DNA of 64,000 bases from Mycobacterium asiaticum (GTDB taxonomy: Bacteria; Actinomycetota; Actinomycetes; Mycobacteriales; Mycobacteriaceae), in contig NZ_LZMH01000044.1 of NCBI RefSeq assembly GCF_001673635.1, positions 124,001 to 188,000 on the forward strand, written 5' to 3'. How positions within the stretch are numbered: the first letter of the stretch is position 1; each line of letters opens with the position of its first letter. Position numbers and translations under genes: made by a program. This document shows, piece by piece, positions 37,701 through 44,438 of this stretch. The notes under the pieces were generated by a model. The model was not told the DNA's origin and ran no database searches. It was given only the letters and a program-made list of their open reading frames with translations.

Positions 37701-38023
37701 TGCTTGTCGGAGGGAACGGCGTCCTCGGCGGCGAGCGCACGTACCCATTGGAGCGGTTCGAAACCAATCGGACGAACCACGACGAGTTCGTTGGCGACCG
37801 GCTCCAGCAGCAGCTCGACCTCGCCGACGAGCGTAGCCAGCTCCGATTCGATCCCCGCCCCCGATACCAGCTCTTCGAGGGTTTCCAGCCAGGCGCCGCC
37901 TTGGCCGCCGAAGGCGACGGCATACGGTTCGCCTGCCGTCAGGCGATCCACCAGGGCACGAGCGTTGGACGAGCCACTGTCATCATGGTCTGCGGACACC
38001 CGGTCGTGCTCGTGGATCGTCAC
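28793..38023 (-). CDS. fas: Type I fatty acid synthase
   Basis: A 3076-residue multidomain synthase making C16-C26 acyl-CoAs for phospholipids and mycolic acid precursors. Domains in order: acyltransferase with GHSAG (Ser149); FMN enoyl reductase (LLAGMTPTTVDAKIVAAAAN, about 420-800); dehydratase with GDHNPIHTD (about 1226); malonyl/palmitoyl transferase with GHSVGEYTALA (about 1437); ACP region around DGASSRRNQLL (about 1808); ketoreductase VVTGASKGSIA (about 2123); ketosynthase with Cys in VAACATAAVS (about 2719). Length and sequence follow Rv2524c. The Ala in GHSAG differs from the GHSQG I recall in M. tuberculosis. Confidence 0.98.
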   Translation of the reverse strand: MTIHEHDRVSADHDDSGSSNARALVDRLTAGEPYAVAFGGQGGAWLETLEELVSGAGIESELATLVGEVELLLEPVANELVVVRPIGFEPLQWVRALAAEDAVPSDKHLTSSAVSIPGVLLTQLAAIRALARQGMDLIQTPPVALAGHSAGVLAVEALQASGTRDVELLAMAQLIGAAGTLVARRRGISVLGDRPPMVSVTNADPERIGQLLDEFAQDVRTVLPPVLSIRNGRRSVVITGTPEQLSRFELYCNQISEKEEADRKNKVRGGDVFAPIFDPVKVEVGFHTPRLADGIDIVGGWAEKVGLDVALARELANAILVEKVDWVNEITRVNDAGARWILDLGPGDILTRLTAPVIRGLGIGIVPAATRGGQRNLFTVGATPEVARAWSSYAPTVVCLPDGRVKLSTKFTRLTGRSPILLAGMTPTTVDAKIVAAAANAGHWAELAGGGQVTEEIFANRIEELSGLLEPGRTYQFNALFLDPYLWKLQLGGKRLVQKARQSGAAIDGVVVSAGIPDLEEAVELIEELNDIGISHVVFKPGTIEQIRSVIRIATEVPTKPVIMHVEGGRAGGHHSWEDLDDLLLATYSELRSRSNITVCVGGGIGTPERAAEYLSGRWAQEYGFPLMPIDGILVGTAAMATLEATTSPSVKRMLVETQGTDQWISAGKAQGGMASSRSQLGADIHEIDNSASRCGQLLDEVAGDADAVAARRDEIIAAMAKTAKPYFGDVAEMTYLQWLRRYVELAIGDGDSTADTAAPGSPWLADTWRDRFEEMLKRTEARLHPKDFGPIETLFADPAQLENPEQAIATLLERYPDAETVQLHPADVPFFVTLCKTLGKPVNFVPVIDKDVRRWWRSDSLWQAHDARYDADQVCIIPGPAAVAGITRLDEPVGELLDRFEQAAIDELVGVPGAEPQEVTSRRLGRPDVRGPLAVVLDAPDVLWAGRTTTNPVHRIAEPGDWQVHENRTATHTSTGSRLQVNPEGSSVVLSVPISGTWIDIVLRLPANTVDGGIPVVSTEDATAAMRSVLAIAAGADGPESLPEVRDGAATVTVDWDPERVADHTGVTATFGEPLAPSLTTVPDALVGLCWPAVFAAIGAATTDTGVPVVEGLLSLVHLDHAVRLADRLPTVPAQLTITATASAATDTDMGRVVPVLVTVTGSDGATIATMQERFAILGRTGPAELADPARAGGAVSENATDTPRRRRRDVTIGAPVDMRPFAVVSGDHNPIHTDKAAALLAGLESPIVHGMWLSAAAQHAVTATDGQARPPARLVGWTARFLGMVRPGDEVDFRVERVGIDQGAEVLEVSARIGSDLVMSASARLAAPKTVYAFPGQGIQHKGMGMDVRARSKAARKVWDEADRFTRDTLGFSVLHVVRDNPTSIIASGVHYHHPDGVLFLTQFTQVAMATVAAAQVAEMREQGAFVEGAITCGHSVGEYTALACVSGVFELDALLEAVFHRGSKMHDIVPRDELGRSNYRLAAIRPSQIDLPDEEVTDFVAGIAASTGEFLEIVNFNLRGSQYAIAGTVRGLEALEAEVERRRELSGGKRSFILVPGIDVPFHSRVLRVGVNEFRRSLERLMPRDKDPEVILGRYIPNLVPRPFTLDRDFIQEIRDLVPAEPLDEILADYDTWLNERPRDLARKVLIELLAWQFASPVRWIETQDLLFTEEAAGGLGVERFVEIGVKTSPTVAGLATNTLKLPEYAHSTIEVLNAERDAAVLFATDTDPEPEDEPAEEVAESAAAPEVGATPEAAPAPAAPSGAPRPEDIGFDAADATLALIAISAKMRIDQIEELDSIESITDGASSRRNQLLVDLGSELNLGAIDGAAEADLAGLRAQVTKLARTYKPFGPVLSDAINDQLRTVLGPSGKRPGAIAERVTKTWELGEGWAKHVTVEVALGTREGTSVRGGAMGHLHEGALADAASVDKVIDAAVTAVAARRGIAVSLPSAGGGGGATVDAAALSEFTDQITGRDGVLASAARLVLGQLGLDEPVSASPGATDAELIDLVTAELGADWPRLVASTFDAKKAVVFDDRWASAREDLVKLWLTDEGDIDADWVRLSERFEGAGHMVANQATWWQGKSLAAGRQIHASLYGRIAAGAENPNPGPYRNEVAVVTGASKGSIAASVAAKLLDGGATVIATTSKLDEERLAFYRNLYRDHARFGAALWVVAANMASYSDIDGLVEWIGTEQIESLGPQSIHIKDAQTPTLLFPFAAPRVVGDLSEVGARAEMEMKVLLWAVQRLISGLSKIGAERDIASRLHVVLPGSPNRGMFGGDGAYGEAKSALDAVVSRWHAESSWAERVSLAHALIGWTRGTGLMGHNDAIVTAVEEAGVTTYSTDEMASMLLNLCDVESKVAAASSPIKADLTGGLAEAQLDMAELAAKAREEMSAEAGSGDDEAADGTIAALPSPPRGYTPAPPPEWDDLDVDPADLVVIVGGAEIGPYGSSRTRFEMEVENELSAAGVLELAWTTGLIRWEDDPQPGWYDTSSGDLVDEAELVERYHDAVLERTGIREFVDDGAIDPDHASPLLVSVFLDKDFSFVVSSEADARAFVEFDPEHTVVRPVPDSSDWQVTRKAGTEIRVPRKTKLSRVVGAQIPTGFDPTVWGISPDMATSIDRVALWNIVATVDAFLSAGFSPAEVMRYVHPSLVASTQGTGMGGMTSMQTMYHGNLLGRNKPNDILQEVLPNVVAAHVIQSYVGSYGSMIHPVAACATAAVSVEEGVDKIRLGKAELVVAGGLDDLTLEAIIGFGDMAATADTGMMRGRGIHDSKFSRPNDRRRLGFVEAQGGGTILLARGDLALRMGLPVLAVVAYAQSFGDGVHTSIPAPGLGALGAGRGGKDSALVRALAKLGVSADDVAVVSKHDTSTLANDPNETELHERLADSMGRSVGAPLFVVSQKSLTGHAKGGAAVFQMMGLCQMLRDGVIPPNRSLDCVDDELAGAAHFVWVRDTLRLGGKFPLKAGMLTSLGFGHVSGLVALVHPQAFIASLEPGQRADYQRRANARLLAGQRRLASAIAGGEPMYQRPPDRRFDHDLPEKPQEASMLLDPAARLGDGSIYGASQVSE

Positions 38024-38550
38024 TTCGTTCTCTCCCTATATGCGTCTTTTGCGTCGCGGGCCCGTTCAGCGGTTGTGGACCCCTTCCCCCGCGCGGGCCT
38101 GTTGACTTCGGGCGATTCCGCGTCGAATCACGGCCGATGGTCATCTGACCGGTGCGTTGAACGGGCGGCCGGCACGTCGTCGAGCGGCGCCATACATGCA
38201 CCAAGTCCCAATAAGAGTGTCATAAGGATCTATACGGATTCTTGGCGTCGCTTGGTTACTGGCGAGTTCTACGCGCGGGTAACCGTGTTGTGGGTAACAC
38301 CGGTTCAAACCGCCGGCGCGGGCCCCGCCGACAAACGTGCTGCATGCAGGTGGTTACGGTTGAGTAGCTATAACTTCGCTGTTCAAAGCAGTATTGTTAC
38401 CAAATCGTTATCTCAAAATTTTCGAGTGCGACGGGCACGTGTCGCCCAGCCGGCCCAGGCCCAAAAAATTCACCGGTGTAGCCGACGGCGAAAACTGAGC
38501 GAACGAGTGTTTGCTGGAAGGTATACCCGGAGTCTTAAAAATCCGGTGGG
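38024..38550. promoter_or_regulatory. Long fas upstream region with clustered GGTTAC/GTAACC motifs
   Basis: A 527-bp region without a credible gene between Rv2525c and fas (both minus strand). Five GGTTAC or GGTAAC/GTAACC words lie at 38254-38259, 38278-38284, 38293-38298, 38352-38357 and 38396-38401. An imperfect dyad AACC-GTGTT-N6-AACAC-C-GGTT spans 38281-38305. In mycobacteria fas-acpS is known to be controlled by the TetR-type regulator FasR. Whether any of these is its site is inference. Confidence 0.5.
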
Positions 38551-39264
38551 TCAGGACCACTGTCCAAACTGCGGTTTGAGGATCTCGTTGATATCGACCC
38601 CGACGCCACCGACGGTTCGCTTGTCGATCTCGACCTGATGCAGGTGCGCGGCCGGGTGGGTATATCCCTTCGGTGAGCCCCAGTTGTGCTGCCAGAAATA
38701 GGCACCAAGGCCGTCGTTCGCCGCCCACTCGATGGTCTTGGAGTTCGCGTACACACCAGTTCGTTGATGCCCGATGACCGACTCCCACGACCGCAGGTAG
38801 GGCATGATCTGGTTCTTGTACTGCTCCATTGACGGATTGTCGTCGATCGAGGCATAGATCGGGGCACTGGCCGGACCACCGGCGGCGGCGTGCAACTCGG
38901 CGCCGCGTTTGGCATGCTGCACGCCCGCGCCGGCCCCACCCAACCAGTCGGATGTGCTGCCCTTGCCGAACTGGTAGCAGGACACGATCTTGAGCCCGCT
39001 CGCGTGCAGGTCCTGCGCCTCGGCGAGCTGGATCGGCTTGCCCAGCATCCAGGCGCCGCCGGGCCGTCGGTCAGAGACGTAACGGATCGCGCCGACCGCG
39101 CCCGCTGCCTTGATCTGGCTGGCTGGGATGATGCCGGCCGCGTAGTCCAGCAAAGTACCGAGCGCCGCCGATGCCGGGGCGGCATTCAGTGCCGCGACGC
39201 CCAGGCCTACCAGGCCCGGAGCTGCCGCGGCGAATTTGAGCACGTCGCGTCGGGAAACGGACAT
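38551..39264 (-). CDS. Tat-exported DUF1906 glycoside hydrolase-like protein (Rv2525c orthologue)
   Basis: A 237-residue exported protein. The Tat signal SVSRRDVLKFAAAAPG leads to cleavage near APASA. The mature part is a DUF1906 TIM-barrel-like domain with GTLLDYAAGIIPASQIKAAG, IYASIDDNP, HQRTGVYANSKTI and the end HLHQVEIDKRTVGGVGVDIN. It matches Rv2525c throughout. Loss of Rv2525c alters beta-lactam susceptibility in M. tuberculosis (published knowledge), so a cell-wall role is likely. It lies upstream of fas, separated by 527 bp. Confidence 0.94.
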   Translation of the reverse strand: MSVSRRDVLKFAAAAPGLVGLGVAALNAAPASAALGTLLDYAAGIIPASQIKAAGAVGAIRYVSDRRPGGAWMLGKPIQLAEAQDLHASGLKIVSCYQFGKGSTSDWLGGAGAGVQHAKRGAELHAAAGGPASAPIYASIDDNPSMEQYKNQIMPYLRSWESVIGHQRTGVYANSKTIEWAANDGLGAYFWQHNWGSPKGYTHPAAHLHQVEIDKRTVGGVGVDINEILKPQFGQWS

Positions 39265-39385
39265 GCGCCACAGGGTACGACAAGTTCATCATCGGTCACA
39301 TTGACCACACCCATCACCACGGCATCACATTTGCAACGGTTCTACGCCTGACCGGGGTCGAGGCAGCGCCCGGAACGCTGTCACT

Positions 39386-39403
39386 ATAAAGTTAATAAAG
39401 TTA
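39386..39403. repeat. Perfect 9-bp direct repeat in promoter region
   Basis: ATAAAGTTA occurs twice head to tail, 28 bases before the Rieske oxygenase start. It is the A/T-richest part of the gap after Rv2525c and may be a promoter or activator site. Confidence 0.5.
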
Positions 39404-39431
39404 CCGGCAACCACTGCCGACGGGAGTTCCG

Positions 39432-40574
39432 ATGGATCACGACCAACTCATCGACCTCACCCGGCGCGCCCTGAAGTTGGCCCGCGACAAGGCAACCGAC
39501 CTCGCGCCGGCACCGCACCGGGTCGATGCCCGTGAATACACCTCCCTCGATCGCCATGAGCGTGACAGGGCCATGGTGCTGGCGAGCCCGCAACTGGTCG
39601 GCTATGTCTCGGAGTTGCCGCGGCCGGGCGCGTATTGCACCAAGACGGTGATGGGCAGGTCCATCCTGCTGACCAGGACAGCCGATGGCTCGGTCAAGGC
39701 TTTCGACAATGTCTGCCTGCATCGCCAAGCGCAGGTGGCCTCGGGCTGCGGCGTGGCCAAGCGGTTCGCCTGCCCCTACCACGCCTGGACCTACGACAAT
39801 GCGGGCCGGTTGGTAGCGGTGCCGGGCCGCGAGGGCTTTCCCGAGACGACGTTGAAGGCCGACGGCTTGACCGAGCTGCCGGCGGCTGAGTTCGCCGGGT
39901 TCCTCTGGGTCGCACTGGAACCCGGGGCGACCCTGAACGTCGCGGCACATTTGGGACCGTTAGCCCAGGAGCTCGACTCATGGGGCATCGGACGCTGGTC
40001 GCCACTGGGCGAGAAAGTGCTCGACTCCCCGATCAACTGGAAGTTGGCGATCGACACCTTCGCCGAGAACTACCACTTCGCCACCGTGCACGAGAAAACT
40101 TTTGCGACCATCGCGCGCAGCAACTGCACGGTGTTCGACGCGTACGGGCCGCATCACCGGCTGATCTTTCCGCTCAACACCATCCTGGACTTGGACAATG
40201 TTCCCGAGGATCAGTGGATTCCGTTCAACAATTTGGTCGTCATTTACGCGCTGTTCCCCAACATCGTAATTTCGGTGACGATGGCCAACGGTGAACTCTT
40301 CCGGGTCTATCCCGGAGACCAGCCCGGCCGCTCGATTACCGTTCACCAGAACTCGACACCGCTCGACATCTCCGACGAGTCGGTCGCCGCGGGTGCGCAA
40401 GCCGTTTTCGAGTACGCGCACGCGACCGTCCGCGACGAGGACTACCGTTTGGTGGCAGACTTGCAGAGAAACCTGGAATCCGGTGCGCGGGAACAACTTC
40501 TATTCGGCCGCAATGAACCTGGCCTGCAACACCGCCATATCGAGTGGCAGCGCGCCGTCGATTCACTCCGCTGA
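39432..40574 (+). CDS. Rieske non-heme iron oxygenase, alpha subunit
   Basis: A 380-residue ring-hydroxylating oxygenase large subunit. The Rieske [2Fe-2S] site is CLHRQ (Cys95, His97) and CPYHAW (Cys114, His117). The mononuclear iron site is in ENYHFATVHEKTF (His215, His220). It hydroxylates an unknown substrate and needs a ferredoxin/reductase; a ferredoxin is encoded at 47749. GGGAG 6 bases before ATG 39432 supports the start. It overlaps the convergent lipocalin-like gene by 12 bp and opens the catabolic island. Confidence 0.92.
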   Translation: MDHDQLIDLTRRALKLARDKATDLAPAPHRVDAREYTSLDRHERDRAMVLASPQLVGYVSELPRPGAYCTKTVMGRSILLTRTADGSVKAFDNVCLHRQAQVASGCGVAKRFACPYHAWTYDNAGRLVAVPGREGFPETTLKADGLTELPAAEFAGFLWVALEPGATLNVAAHLGPLAQELDSWGIGRWSPLGEKVLDSPINWKLAIDTFAENYHFATVHEKTFATIARSNCTVFDAYGPHHRLIFPLNTILDLDNVPEDQWIPFNNLVVIYALFPNIVISVTMANGELFRVYPGDQPGRSITVHQNSTPLDISDESVAAGAQAVFEYAHATVRDEDYRLVADLQRNLESGAREQLLFGRNEPGLQHRHIEWQRAVDSLR

Positions 40575-41897
40575 CAGCGCAGCGCTCAGATCGTCGAGAA
40601 TACCGGCCACTGGGTCCTGCTGATCAGGACGCAGTTTGGCCACCAGTTTCAGTGCGCTTTCGCGATGGCCGGATTCGACCAATTTCGTAAGTTCGTCAAC
40701 CGCGCTTTGCAGGTCCGGGTCGGCGGATTCCCCATTGACCACGGTGGTCGCGAGCACCTGAATCAGCTCCCAATCCCGGTACAGGGCCAACGACCGCTCG
40801 TTGAACGCGAAGGCCGTCACCGGCTCACCCGCCAGCGTGCCGCGGTACCGATACGGCCCCTCCATGTACTCGATCGGCAGGCAGTGCGCCGGCGCGGCCA
40901 CCAGCGGCTCTCCGGTGATGTCCAATTGTAAAGCGGCACAGGTGATTCGATGGCGATCCGACAGGTACCGGGCCTTGACCGGTGGGCGGATCAGCGGCTT
41001 GATCGAATCGGGCCATCGGACGTAGCTGGAGATCGTCACTTCGAAATCCTCGCAGCACTCCGCCGGCCGGGAATCGGGATGGCTGGTGGTGATGCCGGTA
41101 AACGGTTGCAGCGCATTGTGATCGGTGCGCAGGAACTGTCGCCAAATACTCATGTCGACGCCGTTGTCGAAGTTGATCGTGCGCCATTCGTGCGACCTGG
41201 TCCGCGGCGGTTCCCCGCTGCCACCGCCCGCATACTTGGGGAACCACTGCCGGTCGACGTGTCCGGCCGTCCCACTGACCTGCTCTTCACGATCGCCCCA
41301 GCGCAACGTTCCGGTCATCCGCATCCCGGTCTGGAAGTAGGAATACGTGTCGTCCTGACCGAAGCAGGCGATTTTGCCGTTGTAGGTTGAGGCGCCCAGG
41401 GGCGTTGGCGCCCGCGTCGGCGTGACGGTCAGGTCCAGGCGCATCGGTCGCCCGTCCTGGTCGGTCCCGACCAGGCTCAACTCGTAGGTGTAGGGCAGCA
41501 ACTCGCCGGCGCCGTCGCGACGGGTGATCCAGCTGGCAACCCCCACATCGGATCGATACGCAAGATCCAAATGGCCCGCTGCCGTGGACAGTTTGGGCCC
41601 GCCACCCCGTTCCATGCTGTCCGGCGGCATGTCGTAGTCCGTATAGGTGCCGTAGTCACCGGTGTCGAGGTCGAACAACGCCAAGGTGTAGAAATCCGCC
41701 ACGATCGATCCGCCCGGGCGGTTCCGGTTGAAGATGGTCAGGAACGCGAACGAGCGGTCCGCGCCTGCCGCGAGTTCGCCCGCGAGGAACCAGGTGTCGG
41801 ACTCCTGGCCGGAATGCTGGCCTTCGGCGGCAGGGAAATCCAGCTGAGGGTCGCCGGGAACCAGTTGGAACGGATAGCTGCGCCAGTCGCTGGTCAT
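40563..41897 (-). CDS. CrtC/AttH lipocalin-like domain protein
   Basis: A 444-residue protein resembling the hydroxyneurosporene synthase (CrtC)/AttH lipocalin-like family. It has an N-terminal SDTWFLAGELAAGADRSFAF, the middle GTAGHVDRQWFPKY (the family HxDxQW-type block) and EGPYRYRGTLAGEPVTAFAF near the end of the second beta-barrel. A helical tail (about 400-444) is extra. The family includes carotenoid hydratases and proteins acting on terpenoid or hydrophobic compounds; activity here is unknown. ATG 41897 faces the divergent aldehyde dehydrogenase, with a shared palindrome between. Confidence 0.75.
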   Translation of the reverse strand: MTSDWRSYPFQLVPGDPQLDFPAAEGQHSGQESDTWFLAGELAAGADRSFAFLTIFNRNRPGGSIVADFYTLALFDLDTGDYGTYTDYDMPPDSMERGGGPKLSTAAGHLDLAYRSDVGVASWITRRDGAGELLPYTYELSLVGTDQDGRPMRLDLTVTPTRAPTPLGASTYNGKIACFGQDDTYSYFQTGMRMTGTLRWGDREEQVSGTAGHVDRQWFPKYAGGGSGEPPRTRSHEWRTINFDNGVDMSIWRQFLRTDHNALQPFTGITTSHPDSRPAECCEDFEVTISSYVRWPDSIKPLIRPPVKARYLSDRHRITCAALQLDITGEPLVAAPAHCLPIEYMEGPYRYRGTLAGEPVTAFAFNERSLALYRDWELIQVLATTVVNGESADPDLQSAVDELTKLVESGHRESALKLVAKLRPDQQDPVAGILDDLSAALSAE

Positions 41898-41952
41898 GTC
41901 ACGCCTCGCCTCAGGGGAATGTCGTCCGGCCACAGCGAAAATCCGCTTTTTT

Positions 41953-41963
41953 GCTATGTTAGC
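41953..41963. promoter_or_regulatory. Shared island palindrome, copy 1 (GCTATGTTAGC)
   Basis: GCTA-TGT-TAGC (TGCTA/TAGCA if extended by one base each side) lies in the 111-bp divergent gap between the lipocalin-like gene and the aldehyde dehydrogenase. It is copy 1 of the CTAT(G/T)TTAG element, with others at 47650, 50356 and 52895. A likely regulator site; the GntR gene at 50433 is the candidate. Confidence 0.6.
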
Positions 41964-42008
41964 ATCAATAGCGAAATTACCGTCTCCTGCCCTGAGGTGG
42001 TGTCCGTG

Positions 42009-43493
42009 ATGACGGCGAATCCCCGCTCCTACGACCAACTTTTCATCGGTGGGCGGTGGCGTCAACCCTCCACACCCGAACGGATCGCGGTCATCTCGCC
42101 ACACTCCGAGCAGGCCATCGCGCACGTGCCGTCTGCGGGCCCGGAAGATGTCGACGCTGCGGTCACAGCGGCCAGGCACGCGTTCGACAACGGGCCCTGG
42201 CCCCGGCTTGCCCCGCAGGAGCGGATACGCAAAATAGAAGCGTTGGCAGCGGTCTACGGGCGTCACATCGACGAGATGGCCGATCTGATCACCGCCCAGA
42301 TGGGCTCACCCCGCAGTTTCAGCCGGCTCGGTCAGGCAGCCGGTGCCGCCTCGATGATTCATCTGGCGCTGGCCACCGCGCGCGACTTCCCTTGGGTGGA
42401 GCGCCGCCGGGGTGTGCTGGGTGAAGCGCATCTGCGCCGCGCACCGGTGGGCGTGGTCGGAGCGATTGTGCCGTGGAACGTGCCGCAGTGCCTGATCATG
42501 CCCAAGCTGATCCCGGCCCTGCTCGCCGGCTGCCCGGTGATCCTCAAGCCCGCGCCCGAAACACCCTTGGACGCTTTGTGGTTGGCCGAGATGATTGAGC
42601 AGGCCGAGCTGCCGGACGGGGTGGTGTCGGTGATCACCGGCGGCCCCGAGGTGGGCGAGGCGCTGGTGCGCCATCCCGGCGTGGACAAGATCGCCTTCAC
42701 CGGTTCCAGTGCCACCGGCCGTCGCATCGCCGCCCTGTGCGGCGAACAACTGAAACGGGTAAGCCTGGAACTTGGGGGCAAGTCCGCGGCGATCGTCCTC
42801 GACGATGCCGACATCACCAAGACGGTAACCGGATTGAAGACGGCCGGCTTGATGAACAACGGGCAAGCCTGCGTCGCCCAGACGCGCATTCTGGTCAGCC
42901 GGCGACGACACGACGAACTCGTCGACGCGCTGGCCGGCATGATGTCGACCTTGACCGTCGGTGACCCCACCGACGAAAAGACCGACATCGGACCCCTTGT
43001 CGCCCAACGGCAACAGCAACGGGTGCAGGACTACATACGCTCCGGCCAGCAACAGGGCGCACGGATCGTCGTCGGTGGCGCCGACAGCCCCGCGTCGCAT
43101 GGTTGGTACGTGCGCCCCACCCTGTTCACCGATGCCGACAACGGCATGCGTATCGCCCGCGAGGAGATCTTCGGTCCCGTGTTGACCGTGCTCACCTACA
43201 CCGACGAAGACGACGCGATCCGTATCGCGAATGACAGCGAGTACGGTCTGGCCGGTTCGGTGTGGACCGCCGATACCGCGCACGGCCTCGAGATCGCGGC
43301 GCGGGTGCGCACCGGCACCTACGGGATCAACATGTACATGCTCGACATCAGCACCCCGTTCGGCGGGTTCAAGCACTCCGGGATTGGGCGTGAGTTCGGG
43401 CCCGAGGGTCTTGACGAGTACGTCGAACTGCAATCCGTGGCGTGCAACGGGAAACTACCTCCGCTCAACGAGGCGACGGCAGCTGCAAAGTGA
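42009..43493 (+). CDS. Aldehyde dehydrogenase (NAD(P)+)
   Basis: A 494-residue ALDH-superfamily enzyme oxidising an aldehyde to the acid. It has PWNVPQ (substrate/cofactor loop), KPAPETP, the Rossmann FTGSSATG, the general base Glu255 in LELGGKS and the catalytic Cys288 in NNGQACVAQTR. EEIFGPVL and the end PFGGFKHSGIGREFG are typical. ATG 42009 gives the usual family start. It is divergent from the lipocalin-like gene and overlaps the convergent MaoC gene by 29 bp. It probably feeds an acid to one of the CoA ligases. Confidence 0.95.
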   Translation: MTANPRSYDQLFIGGRWRQPSTPERIAVISPHSEQAIAHVPSAGPEDVDAAVTAARHAFDNGPWPRLAPQERIRKIEALAAVYGRHIDEMADLITAQMGSPRSFSRLGQAAGAASMIHLALATARDFPWVERRRGVLGEAHLRRAPVGVVGAIVPWNVPQCLIMPKLIPALLAGCPVILKPAPETPLDALWLAEMIEQAELPDGVVSVITGGPEVGEALVRHPGVDKIAFTGSSATGRRIAALCGEQLKRVSLELGGKSAAIVLDDADITKTVTGLKTAGLMNNGQACVAQTRILVSRRRHDELVDALAGMMSTLTVGDPTDEKTDIGPLVAQRQQQRVQDYIRSGQQQGARIVVGGADSPASHGWYVRPTLFTDADNGMRIAREEIFGPVLTVLTYTDEDDAIRIANDSEYGLAGSVWTADTAHGLEIAARVRTGTYGINMYMLDISTPFGGFKHSGIGREFGPEGLDEYVELQSVACNGKLPPLNEATAAAK

Positions 43494-43905
43494 TGTCCAG
43501 TGGACAGCACAGCGCGTCGTGCTGATTACGCACTTCGATCCGCAGGTCCACCAGATATCGGGGCGGGTCCACCGACGTGTCACAGCTCTTGGCCACTACC
43601 CGGCCCCGGCCGATCATGGTGTCTCCGGCATAAATCGACCCGGTCAACCGCATCGACCGCCGCACCACGCGGCTGCGCGGACCCGCCCAGTCGGTGGCGA
43701 TGCGATCAGCGAATCCGGCCAGATGCATGGTGTTGACGTAGATCGTTGGATTCCCTTGACTCTGCGCGTAATCCGGGTCGAAATGGCCGGGAAAGTAGTC
43801 CCAGGTCGCCCCGGCGTTCTCGATCACCCGTTGGTAGGTGATCTCATCGACGACCTCGGGCAGATCGGCGGGGACGCTCAGCGCGTGCCAATCCGGTTCG
43901 GTCAC
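43465..43905 (-). CDS. MaoC-like (R)-hydratase, catalytic half
   Basis: A 146-residue single hot-dog protein. The block DYFPGHFDPDYAQSQG carries the Asp/His of MaoC hydratases, followed by NTMHLAGFADRIATDW and GSIYAGDTMIGRGRVV. GTG 43905 overlaps the stop of the upstream dehydratase-like gene by 4 bp. The pair (178 + 146 aa) looks like heteromeric enoyl-CoA hydratases such as ChsH1-ChsH2, in which one partner lacks the catalytic motif. It probably hydrates an enoyl-CoA in the island pathway. Confidence 0.82.
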   Translation of the reverse strand: MTEPDWHALSVPADLPEVVDEITYQRVIENAGATWDYFPGHFDPDYAQSQGNPTIYVNTMHLAGFADRIATDWAGPRSRVVRRSMRLTGSIYAGDTMIGRGRVVAKSCDTSVDPPRYLVDLRIEVRNQHDALCCPLDITLQLPSPR

Positions 43906-44438
43906 GACGCCGCGCCGGGAGTGAAGCGAAACAACGTGTTTCGGGATCGGGCCACGACCGCGCCGTCTTGACGACGGTAGGTCTCCAGGGTTTCGACGAA
44001 GTGACCGACGCCCAACCGGGTGCGCTTCTCCGGCGACACCGACACCAGTTCCTCGACCGCGGTGAGCCGGTCGCCCTCGACGATCGGTTGCAGAAACTCG
44101 ACATCGTTGGCGGCGTTGATGAAGGTGGTGCCCGGCAACGGAACGCGCAGCGCCAGAGCGGCGGCGGGCGGGCGTCCGCCCGGTAGCCAAGGGGGCGGAA
44201 TCAGCCAGCCCATCAGCAACGCCGGGGGCGCCAGCAGTCCGCCCCAGTGCTCGCGGGCGAAGTCGGCGTCCCAATACGCGCGGTTGCCGTCCCGAACCAT
44301 CGACGCGAACAGCTGGATGCGTGCGCCGCTGATCGGCATCGCCGCGGTCCGCGGTTCGGTCGTCGCGCCGACCATCCGCAGCGCGTCCTCATAGGTGCCG
44401 ACTGCCAGCTGGTAACTCAGATTCGGGTCCACGATCAC
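43902..44438 (-). CDS. FAS1-like/MaoC dehydratase partner subunit
   Basis: A 178-residue hot-dog protein of the FAS1-type dehydratase domain family. Features are ARIQLFASMVRDGNRAYWD, GLLAPPALLMGWLIPPPW and LPGTTFINAANDVEFLQPIV. I do not see the Asp-x4-His hydratase pair, so it may be the structural partner of the protein encoded just downstream. GTG 44438 overlaps the upstream SnoaL-like gene stop by 4 bp, so the longer reading is rejected. Confidence 0.78.
   Translation of the reverse strand: MIVDPNLSYQLAVGTYEDALRMVGATTEPRTAAMPISGARIQLFASMVRDGNRAYWDADFAREHWGGLLAPPALLMGWLIPPPWLPGGRPPAAALALRVPLPGTTFINAANDVEFLQPIVEGDRLTAVEELVSVSPEKRTRLGVGHFVETLETYRRQDGAVVARSRNTLFRFTPGAAS

Noticed and set aside
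38408..38788. A 126-codon minus-strand frame between Rv2525c and fas
   Set aside because: It overlaps the Rv2525c orthologue in another frame and has no coding features; the spacer is treated as regulatory.
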